5,988 bases of DNA from Cyanobium sp. NIES-981 (GTDB taxonomy: Bacteria > Cyanobacteriota > Cyanobacteriia > PCC-6307 > Cyanobiaceae). The stretch covers positions 1-5,988 of the forward strand of contig CAMDSS010000126.1 in the NCBI GenBank assembly GCA_945907085.1. Reading direction: 5' to 3'. The translations under genes were made by a program, and so were the position numbers. Below are positions 1-5,482 of this stretch, one piece after another; within the stretch, counting starts at the first letter, position 1, and every line of letters starts with the position of its first letter. Under the pieces are notes generated by a model. It was not told the DNA's origin, ran no database searches, and saw only the letters and a program-made list of their open reading frames with translations.

Positions 1-536
1 TCGAGTTCCTGCAGCACCAACTCCAGGTCGGTTTCGGCCAACAGCTGGAAATCAGCCCCTCCAGCTCCTGTGACCTCTGCTCCGGGAACCTCAGCCAGCC
101 GGCGCCAGCGCAACTTCACCTGCTGGGCCGATTCCTCCGCACTCACGTAGAGCACCGAGGTGCGCCCAGCCATGGAGCGGCAGCTCTGCAGCAGCAAGGT
201 GGATTTACCGATGCCGGGATCCCCGCCCAGCAACACCAAAGAGCCCGGCACCAGCCCCCCGCCCAAGACCCGATCAAATTCGCCGTAGCCCGTGGCCAGG
301 CGCTGCAAGGGCCGCTCCCCCACTAATTGGATCGGCTCCGAGCGCTTTGGCCGCCCCGCGCCTGCCTCCGCCTGGTTGGGCACGGGCCGCCGCCGCCGGC
401 TATCGGCAGCTGGTGCGGCCGTCTGCAGCTGTTCCACCAGGCTGTTCCAGCTGCCACAGCTGGAACATTTGCCAAAAAATTGACGGGTTTGGGCCCCGCA
501 ACTGGTGCAAACAAAAACGGAGCTGGATTTAGCCAC
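1..536 (-). CDS. radA: RadA DNA repair ATPase, N-terminal part (runs off left edge)
   Basis: RadA (Sms) is a RecA-like, DnaB-type ATPase that acts in recombinational repair by processing branched recombination intermediates. Only the first 178 codons are here; the family is usually about 450-470 residues, so the rest of the ATPase core and the C-terminal Lon-like domain lie outside. Visible features are a four-cysteine zinc finger (C10, C13, C24, C27 in the pattern CTSC...CSSC), an Arg/Pro/Ala-rich linker at about residues 38-66, and the Walker A loop GGDPGIGKST at residues 104-113 with K111 and T113, followed by the YVSAEES segment at 130-136. I chose GTG at 536-534 because the frame has a stop at 584-582, no other ATG/GTG/TTG lies between them, and MAKSSSVFVC is a typical cyanobacterial RadA start. 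No clear Shine-Dalgarno is visible. The gene is transcribed away from rpaB. Identity is near certain. Confidence 0.96.
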   Translation of the reverse strand, partial: MAKSSSVFVCTSCGAQTRQFFGKCSSCGSWNSLVEQLQTAAPAADSRRRRPVPNQAEAGAGRPKRSEPIQLVGERPLQRLATGYGEFDRVLGGGLVPGSLVLLGGDPGIGKSTLLLQSCRSMAGRTSVLYVSAEESAQQVKLRWRRLAEVPGAEVTGAGGADFQLLAETDLELVLQEL

Positions 537-667
537 AGGGGGTTGGGCTTGGCGAAGGGAATCGGGATTGGGGCCACCGTTCTATGAAGAAAGATGGCGT
601 TCGGTGAACTGTTTGCCCCTCAAGACATTTCAGTGGTCTGATCCGATGTAGCAGCAGGGCTGCGGCG
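537..667. promoter_or_regulatory. Divergent radA/rpaB intergenic region
   Basis: This 131-bp gap between the GTG of radA (leftward) and the ATG of rpaB (rightward) is the only place for their 5' signals, so promoters for both are inferred from position. The tract is more A/T-rich than the flanking genes. A weak sigma-70-like pair can be read on the plus strand, TTGCCC at 613-618 and TCTGAT at 637-642 with 18 bp between, but it is far from consensus. I looked for the HLR1 direct repeat bound by RpaB (two TTACA-type half sites) and found none, so there is no sequence support for autoregulation. No good ribosome binding site precedes either start. Confidence 0.5.
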
Positions 668-1414
668 ATGACAGCTTCCGCCCCCGCAAAAGAGACCATC
701 CTTGTTGTCGACGACGAGGCCAGCATCCGCAGGATTCTGGAAACCCGGCTTTCCATGATTGGCTACAACGTGGTCACCGCCTGCGATGGCGTCGAGGCCC
801 TGGAGCTGTTTCAAAGCACCAACCCCGACCTGGTGGTGCTCGACGTGATGATGCCCAAGCTCGATGGCTACGGCGTTTGCCAGGAGCTGCGCAAGGAATC
901 GGACGTGCCGATCGTGATGCTCACCGCCCTCGGCGATGTGGCCGACCGCATCACCGGCCTTGAACTCGGCGCCGACGACTATGTCGTCAAACCCTTCAGC
1001 CCCAAGGAACTCGAAGCCCGCATCCGCTGTGTGCTTCGCCGGGTGGACAAAGATTCAGTGGCTGGCCTGCCCAGCTCCGGCGTGATCCAGGTGGGGAATC
1101 TCCGCATCGACACCAACAAGCGTCAGGTGTTCAGCGGCGAGGAGCGCATTCGCCTGACCGGCATGGAATTCAGCCTGCTGGAATTGTTGGTCAGCCGCTC
1201 GGGAGAACCCTTTAGCCGCGGGGAAATCCTCAAGGAGGTGTGGGGCTACACCCCCGAGCGCCATGTCGATACACGGGTTGTGGATGTGCATATCTCCCGG
1301 CTTCGCTCCAAACTGGAAGACGACCCTGCCAATCCCGAGCTGATCCTCACGGCTCGAGGCACTGGCTACCTGTTCCAACGCATCGTTGACGCCGTTGTCT
1401 CCGAAGGAGCCTGA
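668..1414 (+). CDS. rpaB: RpaB (Ycf27) OmpR-family response regulator
   Basis: RpaB is the essential cyanobacterial response regulator, partnered with the sensor kinase Hik33/NblS, that controls high-light and photosystem genes by binding HLR1 sites. The 248-residue product matches the family in length and almost word for word. The receiver domain (about 10-125) has the acidic pair D15/D16, phosphoacceptor D59 in VLDVMMPKLDG, T86 and K108 in VKPF. A winged-helix OmpR/PhoB domain (about 140-238) follows, with the recognition helix around 201-216 (DTRVVDVHISRLRSKL) and the terminal wing ARGTGYLF. ATG at 668 is the natural start: the frame stays open upstream to a TGA at 605-607, but MTASAPAKETILVVDDE fits the usual N-terminus. 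It is the first gene of a rightward run, and its last codons overlap the plsX frame. All receiver catalytic residues are intact. The symbol is secure; its target genes cannot be told from this window. Confidence 0.97.
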   Translation: MTASAPAKETILVVDDEASIRRILETRLSMIGYNVVTACDGVEALELFQSTNPDLVVLDVMMPKLDGYGVCQELRKESDVPIVMLTALGDVADRITGLELGADDYVVKPFSPKELEARIRCVLRRVDKDSVAGLPSSGVIQVGNLRIDTNKRQVFSGEERIRLTGMEFSLLELLVSRSGEPFSRGEILKEVWGYTPERHVDTRVVDVHISRLRSKLEDDPANPELILTARGTGYLFQRIVDAVVSEGA

Positions 1415-2795
1415 TTTCTCCCCCGCCAGCCCCAAGCGGGCCAAGCCCAGTCGGGCGATCCGACGACTGGTGATTTGGTACCGGCGCAATGCCGCCGTGA
1501 CCAGCCTGGTAGATACGGCCACTTCGGCAGCGAACACCGCCGGCAACATGGCCGGATCCGTCGCTGGAGTGGCTGGATCCGTTGCCGGGGTCGCCGGGTC
1601 CGTGGCCGGAGCGGCCGTCTCCGGGGCGGGATCGGTGGCCGGAGCGGCCGTTTCCGGCGCAGGCTCCATGGCCGGCGCCGTGCTGCAACCCCTGGTCTTT
1701 GACCCCCTACGCCGCCTGCAACAGGGCAGTGGGCACGATGGCTCCATCAACGACGCCGACCGCCTCTGGGTGGCCGTTGATGGCATGGGCGGCGATTTCG
1801 CCCCGGGCCCCATCCTCGAGGGCTGCCTGCGCGCTGTGGAGCTACTCCCCCTGCGGGTGCGGTTTGTGGCCGAAGAGGCTCCCCTGCACCAGGCCGTAGC
1901 CGCCATGGGGCTCCAGCAGGAGCTCGCCACAGCCCTTGAGCGCAACCTGATCCAAATCATCCCCAGCGGCCCGTCGGTGGGAATGGATGAGGAAGCCACG
2001 GTGGTGCGCAAAAAGCGCGACGCCAGCATCAACATGGCCATGGACCTGGTCAAAGGGGGCCAGGCCACGGCCATCTACTCGGCCGGCAATTCAGGCGCGG
2101 TAATGGCCTCCGCCATTTTCCGGCTGGGGCGGCTCAAGGGCATTGATCGCCCCGCCATTGGCGCCCTCTTCCCCACCCGGGATCCGGCCCAGCAGGTGCT
2201 CGTGCTGGATGTGGGCGCCAACATGGATTGCAAAGCCACCTACCTGCACCAGTGGGCCCTGGTCGGCAACATCTACAGCCGCGATGTGCTGCAGGTGAAG
2301 CAACCCCGCATCGGCCTGGTCAACATCGGCGAAGAGGAATGCAAGGGCAACGAGCTTTGCCTCAAGACCTACCCCCTGCTCGCCGCGGAGCAGCGCTTTG
2401 CGTTTGCGGGCAACTGCGAAGGCCGCGACGTGCTGTCAGGCGAGTTCGACGTGGTGGTCTGTGACGGCTTCACCGGCAACGTACTGCTGAAATTCCTGGA
2501 ATCGGTGGGCAGCGTCTTGCTGGATGTGATCAAGGAAGAATTGCCCCGGGGCCGGCGCGGCAAGGTGGGCTCAGCCTTCCTGATCAACAACCTGCGCCGG
2601 ATCAAAAAGCGCCTCGACCATGCCGAACACGGCGGCGCCCTGCTGCTGGGCGTTGATGGGGTCTGCGTGATCGGCCATGGCAGCAGCAAGGCTCTCTCCG
2701 TGCTCAGCGCCCTGCGTCTGGCCCACTCCGCCGCCAACCATGGGGTCATGGCCAACCTGCATGCCCTCAGTGCAAGCGCACCTGTGGTTGACTGA
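1386..2795 (+). CDS. plsX: PlsX acyl-ACP:phosphate acyltransferase with long repeat-bearing N-terminal extension
   Basis: PlsX makes acyl-phosphate from acyl-ACP and inorganic phosphate, feeding PlsY in phospholipid synthesis; it is a soluble or membrane-peripheral enzyme. The core is complete from about residue 128 to 469 (342 residues, the usual PlsX size). Its landmarks are VDGMGGD (131-137), EEATVVRKKRDAS, SAGNSGAVMA from 232, DVGANMDCK, CDGFTGNVLLK, HAEHGGALLLG and GHGSSKA around 431. In front sits an unusual extension of about 127 residues. It has a basic, proline-containing stretch (7-27), the segment RRLVIWYRRN (26-35), then an Ala/Gly/Ser/Val-rich tandem repeat region (about 44-99). 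The start is uncertain: TTG at 1386 or TTG at 1395 both overlap rpaB, and the next in-frame candidates are GTG 1470, GTG 1497 and ATG 1548. Overlap with rpaB suggests translational coupling. Function is secure; the exact start is not. Confidence 0.93.
   Translation: MTPLSPKEPDFSPASPKRAKPSRAIRRLVIWYRRNAAVTSLVDTATSAANTAGNMAGSVAGVAGSVAGVAGSVAGAAVSGAGSVAGAAVSGAGSMAGAVLQPLVFDPLRRLQQGSGHDGSINDADRLWVAVDGMGGDFAPGPILEGCLRAVELLPLRVRFVAEEAPLHQAVAAMGLQQELATALERNLIQIIPSGPSVGMDEEATVVRKKRDASINMAMDLVKGGQATAIYSAGNSGAVMASAIFRLGRLKGIDRPAIGALFPTRDPAQQVLVLDVGANMDCKATYLHQWALVGNIYSRDVLQVKQPRIGLVNIGEEECKGNELCLKTYPLLAAEQRFAFAGNCEGRDVLSGEFDVVVCDGFTGNVLLKFLESVGSVLLDVIKEELPRGRRGKVGSAFLINNLRRIKKRLDHAEHGGALLLGVDGVCVIGHGSSKALSVLSALRLAHSAANHGVMANLHALSASAPVVD
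1560..1667 (+). repeat. Tandem in-frame repeats inside the plsX N-terminal extension
   Basis: Two 21-bp units (1560-1580 and 1581-1601) each encode VAGVAGS. Two adjoining 33-bp units (1602-1634 and 1635-1667) each encode VAGAAVSGAGS. Related partial copies flank them: NMAGS just before and MAGAV just after. The 33-bp copies differ at 5 of 33 bases and the 21-bp copies at 6 of 21. Every difference falls on a third codon position, so the encoded peptides are identical within each pair. The array corresponds to PlsX residues 59-94. I counted the units directly from the sequence; their function is unknown. Confidence 0.9.
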
Positions 2796-2816
2796 GCCCA
2801 CTTCTGGTCAGCTCCC

Positions 2817-3854
2817 GTGTCGCTTAGCGGCGTTGCACAACCAGCACCTGGCCTCCTCCCTCGGGGGATGGCCCTAGTCGGCAGCGGCAGTGCCGTTCCA
2901 GCCGCCAGCATCACCAACACCCAGCTGAGCAGCCGGGTTGAAACCAACGACGAGTGGATCCGCACCCGCACCGGCATTGGTGCCCGCAGGGTTGCCGGGC
3001 CCGAGGAATCCCTCACCACCCTGGCCACCCGAGCTGGCCAGGCAGCCCTGGATCACGCGGGCTGGCGGGCTGAGGATCTGGATCTGATCCTGCTGGCCAC
3101 CTCCAGCCCCGACGACCTCTTCGGCACAGCGCCGCGCATACAAGGGGCGCTTGGGGCCACCAAGGCCGTGGCCTTCGATCTCACCGCGGCCTGCAGCGGC
3201 TTTCTTTTTGCCCTGATCACCGCCAACCAATACCTGGCCACGGGGGCGATGCGCCGGGCCCTGGTGATTGGTGCCGACCAGCTGAGCCGCTGGGTCAACT
3301 GGGACGACCGCAGCACCTGCGTGCTGTTTGGCGATGGCGCCGGCGCCGTGGCCGTGGAAGCCTGCCCAGCCCCTGAAACGGGCCTATTGGGCTTTCGCAT
3401 GCGCTCCGATGGCAGCCGCAATGGCTGCCTCACCCTGGCCCAAACCAACACCCATGAACCCCTCTTGGATGGGCTCTCGGCCCAAAAAGGTGGCTTTGCC
3501 CCGATCCAGATGAATGGCCAGGAGGTTTACAAGTTCGCGGTGCGGGAAGTGCCCGCAATCCTGGCCGAGTTGCTGGAGGCCACCGGCACCTCGCCCGACC
3601 AACTCAACTGGCTGCTGTTGCACCAAGCCAACCAGCGCATCCTCGATGCGGTAGCCCAGCGCTTTTCCATGCCCCAAGAGCAGGTGCTCAGCAACCTGGC
3701 CCACTACGGCAACACCTCGGCCGCCACGATCCCGCTGATGCTGGATGAGGCGGTGAAGGATGGCCGGGTACAACCGGGCCACCTGCTCGCCAGCAGTGGC
3801 TTTGGCGCTGGCCTGAGCTGGGGTGGTGCCCTGCTCCGCTGGAGCGGGCCCTAA
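2817..3854 (+). CDS. fabH: FabH beta-ketoacyl-ACP synthase III
   Basis: FabH carries out the first condensation of type II fatty acid synthesis, joining acetyl-CoA to malonyl-ACP to give acetoacetyl-ACP. The thiolase-fold catalytic triad is complete: C126 in DLTAACSGF, H269 in LLLHQANQRI and N299 in HYGNTSAATIP. Also visible are ETNDEWIRTRTGI (42-54), the GDGAGAV loop (172-178) and the C-terminal SSGFGAGLSWG. GTG at 2817 gives 345 residues. The internal ATG at 2868 gives 328, closer to the usual 315-335, and would begin MALVGSGSAVP right at the conserved fold. No convincing ribosome binding site favours either, so the 17-residue leader is uncertain. The gene starts 21 bp after plsX, in the same frame as plsX, and ends 30 bp before fabD. 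The product works directly with FabD, which supplies its malonyl-ACP. Identity is near certain. Confidence 0.96.
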   Translation: MSLSGVAQPAPGLLPRGMALVGSGSAVPAASITNTQLSSRVETNDEWIRTRTGIGARRVAGPEESLTTLATRAGQAALDHAGWRAEDLDLILLATSSPDDLFGTAPRIQGALGATKAVAFDLTAACSGFLFALITANQYLATGAMRRALVIGADQLSRWVNWDDRSTCVLFGDGAGAVAVEACPAPETGLLGFRMRSDGSRNGCLTLAQTNTHEPLLDGLSAQKGGFAPIQMNGQEVYKFAVREVPAILAELLEATGTSPDQLNWLLLHQANQRILDAVAQRFSMPQEQVLSNLAHYGNTSAATIPLMLDEAVKDGRVQPGHLLASSGFGAGLSWGGALLRWSGP

Positions 3855-3884
3855 TCTCCTGCCGACCGTTACAGCAACAGCTCC

Positions 3885-4775
3885 ATGGGGATTGCCTGGG
3901 TGTTTCCTGGCCAGGGTTCGCAGAAGGTGGGCATGGCCGATGGCCTCCTCGATCTCCCTGGTGCGTTGGAGTGTTTTCGCCAAGCCTCCGATCTGCTGGG
4001 CCGCGACCTGCTCGCCATTTGCCAAGGCCAGGCCACCGGTGAGCTCAGCGACCTCAACGACACCCGCAACACCCAGCCAGCCCTCTTTCTGATCGAAAGC
4101 CTGCTGGCCAGCCAACTGCAAGCCCAGGGCCGCAGCCCCTCGCTCGTGGCTGGTCACAGCCTCGGTGAATTGGTGGCGCTCCATGTGGCCGGGGTGTTCG
4201 ATTTCGCCACGGGCCTGGCCTTGATGCAGAAGCGCAGCACCTTGATGGCCGCCGCGGGCGGTGGGGCCATGACCGCTGTGATGGGCTTTGATCGCAGCCA
4301 ACTGGACCAGCTTGTGGCCGCCACCGAAGGCGTGGTGATTGCCAACGACAACAGCAGTGCCCAGGTGGTGCTCTCCGGCAGCCCGGAAGCCGTGGCCGCC
4401 GTAGCCGACCAACTCACGTGCAAGCGCGCCATCCCGCTGGCGGTGAGCGGGGCCTTCCACTCCCCCTTCATGGCCGATGCCGCCCAGGCCTTTGCCCAGG
4501 AGCTCGAGGCGGTGGCCTTTGCCGATGCCCAGGTTCCGGTGCTGAGCAACACCGATCCCACCCCCACCACCAGCGGCGAAGCCATCAAGGTCCGCCTGAT
4601 CCGGCAAATGACCACGGGGGTGCGTTGGCGCGAAACCATGGACCAGTTCACGGCCCTAGGGATCAACACCACCGTGGAAATCGGCCCCGGCGCCGTGCTC
4701 AGCGGCTTGATCAAGCGCAGTTGCGAGGGCATCCACGCGGCCCAGGTGGCCAATGCCGGTGACCTCGGCCAATGA
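3885..4775 (+). CDS. fabD: FabD malonyl-CoA:ACP transacylase
   Basis: FabD transfers the malonyl group from malonyl-CoA to acyl carrier protein, supplying all elongation steps of fatty acid synthesis in the cytoplasm. The 296-residue product is close to family length (E. coli FabD has 309). It shows the N-terminal FPGQGSQ motif (7-13, oxyanion-hole Q10), the nucleophile S92 in AGHSLGE, R117 that binds the malonyl carboxylate (QKRSTLM), and catalytic H192 in SGAFHSPF. The conserved ANDNSSAQVVLSG and EIGPGAVLSGL stretches follow. ATG at 3885 places FPGQGSQ where it belongs, and no earlier start is needed. Its stop codon lies inside an ATGA that also starts plsC, a common sign of translational coupling. 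The upstream gap to fabH is only 30 bp and holds no obvious promoter. Identity is near certain. Confidence 0.97.
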   Translation: MGIAWVFPGQGSQKVGMADGLLDLPGALECFRQASDLLGRDLLAICQGQATGELSDLNDTRNTQPALFLIESLLASQLQAQGRSPSLVAGHSLGELVALHVAGVFDFATGLALMQKRSTLMAAAGGGAMTAVMGFDRSQLDQLVAATEGVVIANDNSSAQVVLSGSPEAVAAVADQLTCKRAIPLAVSGAFHSPFMADAAQAFAQELEAVAFADAQVPVLSNTDPTPTTSGEAIKVRLIRQMTTGVRWRETMDQFTALGINTTVEIGPGAVLSGLIKRSCEGIHAAQVANAGDLGQ

Positions 4776-5482
4776 ACCGCTCCGTTGCCGCGGTGAAGCG
4801 GGCCCTGCGGCGCCGCAAACCGGCTGAGCCCCCCGCCCTGATCAACAGCCCCAAGCCCAGCCTCACCTACCGCTTGATCAGCTACCTGCTGGTCTTTCCG
4901 GTGTACAGGTTGCTGTTTCGGGGCCGCACCTTGGGCAATCGCAACGTGCCGATGGATGGCGCCGTCGTGGTGGTAGCGAACCACGGCTCCCACCTCGATC
5001 CACCCCTGCTGGGCCATGCCCTGGGGCGCCCCGTGGCCTTCATGGCCAAAGCCGAACTGTTCAAAGTTCCCCTGCTGGGGGCGATTATCCGGGCCTGTGG
5101 TGCCTACCCCGTGGCCAGGGGTGCCAGCGATCGGGAAGCCATCCGCACCGCCACCGATCGGCTGCTCGAGGGCTGGGCCATCGGCGTGTTTATCGACGGC
5201 ACCCGCCAGGGGGATGGCCGGGTCAACAATCCCCAGGCCGGCGCTGCCCTTCTGGCAGCCAGGTCCGGAGCACCCCTATTGCCGGTGGCGATCATCAATA
5301 GCCACCGGGCCCTGGGGCCTGGCAAGGGCGGGATCCGGCTGGTGCCAATCCAAATCCGCATTGGCACGCCCATCCCGCCACCGGCCTCGCGCAAGCGACC
5401 CGATCTGGACTTGGCCACCGAGGCCTGTCAGCGGCAAATCAATGCCCTTTTGGATCAGGGCCTCGCTCAAGACGTCAGCTAA
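4772..5482 (+). CDS. plsC: PlsC-family 1-acylglycerol-3-phosphate acyltransferase
   Basis: PlsC acylates the sn-2 position of lysophosphatidic acid to give phosphatidic acid at the cytoplasmic face of the membrane. The 236-residue product has a basic N-terminus (K9-K16), then a hydrophobic or interfacial helix (about 31-49). The PlsC motifs follow: motif I NHGSHLD with H71 and D76, motif II GAYPVARG (110-117), motif III IDGTRQ (141-146) and motif IV LLPVAI (169-174). Motif III carries D142 where the classical motif (FPEGTRS) has Glu. I believe related cyanobacterial sequences share this, but cannot check. ATG at 4772 overlaps the fabD stop as ATGA. It is the last gene of the rightward run, and its TAA overlaps the end of the convergent DUF218 gene by 4 bp. 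Acyltransferase family membership is certain. PlsC is strongly favoured by the plsX/fab context, though another lysophospholipid acyltransferase specificity is possible. Confidence 0.92.
   Translation: MNRSVAAVKRALRRRKPAEPPALINSPKPSLTYRLISYLLVFPVYRLLFRGRTLGNRNVPMDGAVVVVANHGSHLDPPLLGHALGRPVAFMAKAELFKVPLLGAIIRACGAYPVARGASDREAIRTATDRLLEGWAIGVFIDGTRQGDGRVNNPQAGAALLAARSGAPLLPVAIINSHRALGPGKGGIRLVPIQIRIGTPIPPPASRKRPDLDLATEACQRQINALLDQGLAQDVS

Noticed and set aside
613..642. TTGCCC and TCTGAT as a promoter for rpaB.
   Set aside because: Both hexamers are poor matches and such pairs are common by chance; mentioned only as weak within the intergenic entry.
1404..1409. AAGGAG as a Shine-Dalgarno for plsX.
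   Set aside because: No in-frame ATG, GTG or TTG follows at a workable distance, and the bases also encode the conserved Glu-Gly near the RpaB C-terminus.
1055..2074. Minus-strand open frame (339 codons) with a PATDPA-type repeat.
   Set aside because: The repeat is only the antisense reading of the plsX Ala/Gly/Ser/Val repeats, and the frame crosses rpaB and plsX, which are certain.
2369..3028. Minus-strand open frame (219 codons) across the plsX/fabH junction.
   Set aside because: Arg/Ser/Pro-rich antisense shadow of conserved coding sequence, with no domain features.
3868..3873. GTTACA just upstream of fabD, resembling one HLR1 half site.
   Set aside because: HLR1 needs two half sites about 10 bp apart; the second position does not match, so this is likely chance.
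3384..4607. Long minus-strand open frame (407 codons) across fabH and fabD.
   Set aside because: It lies opposite two unmistakable enzymes, is Gly/Ala/His-rich with no recognisable domain, and is explained by the scarcity of stop codons opposite GC-rich genes.
4154..5017. Minus-strand open frame (287 codons) opposite fabD and plsC.
   Set aside because: Antisense shadow with no family resemblance; both opposing genes are complete and carry all catalytic motifs.
5444..5461. Inverted repeat GCCCT/AGGGC near the end of plsC as a possible terminator.
   Set aside because: Stem of only 5 bp with an 8-base loop, inside the coding region, and no T-run follows.
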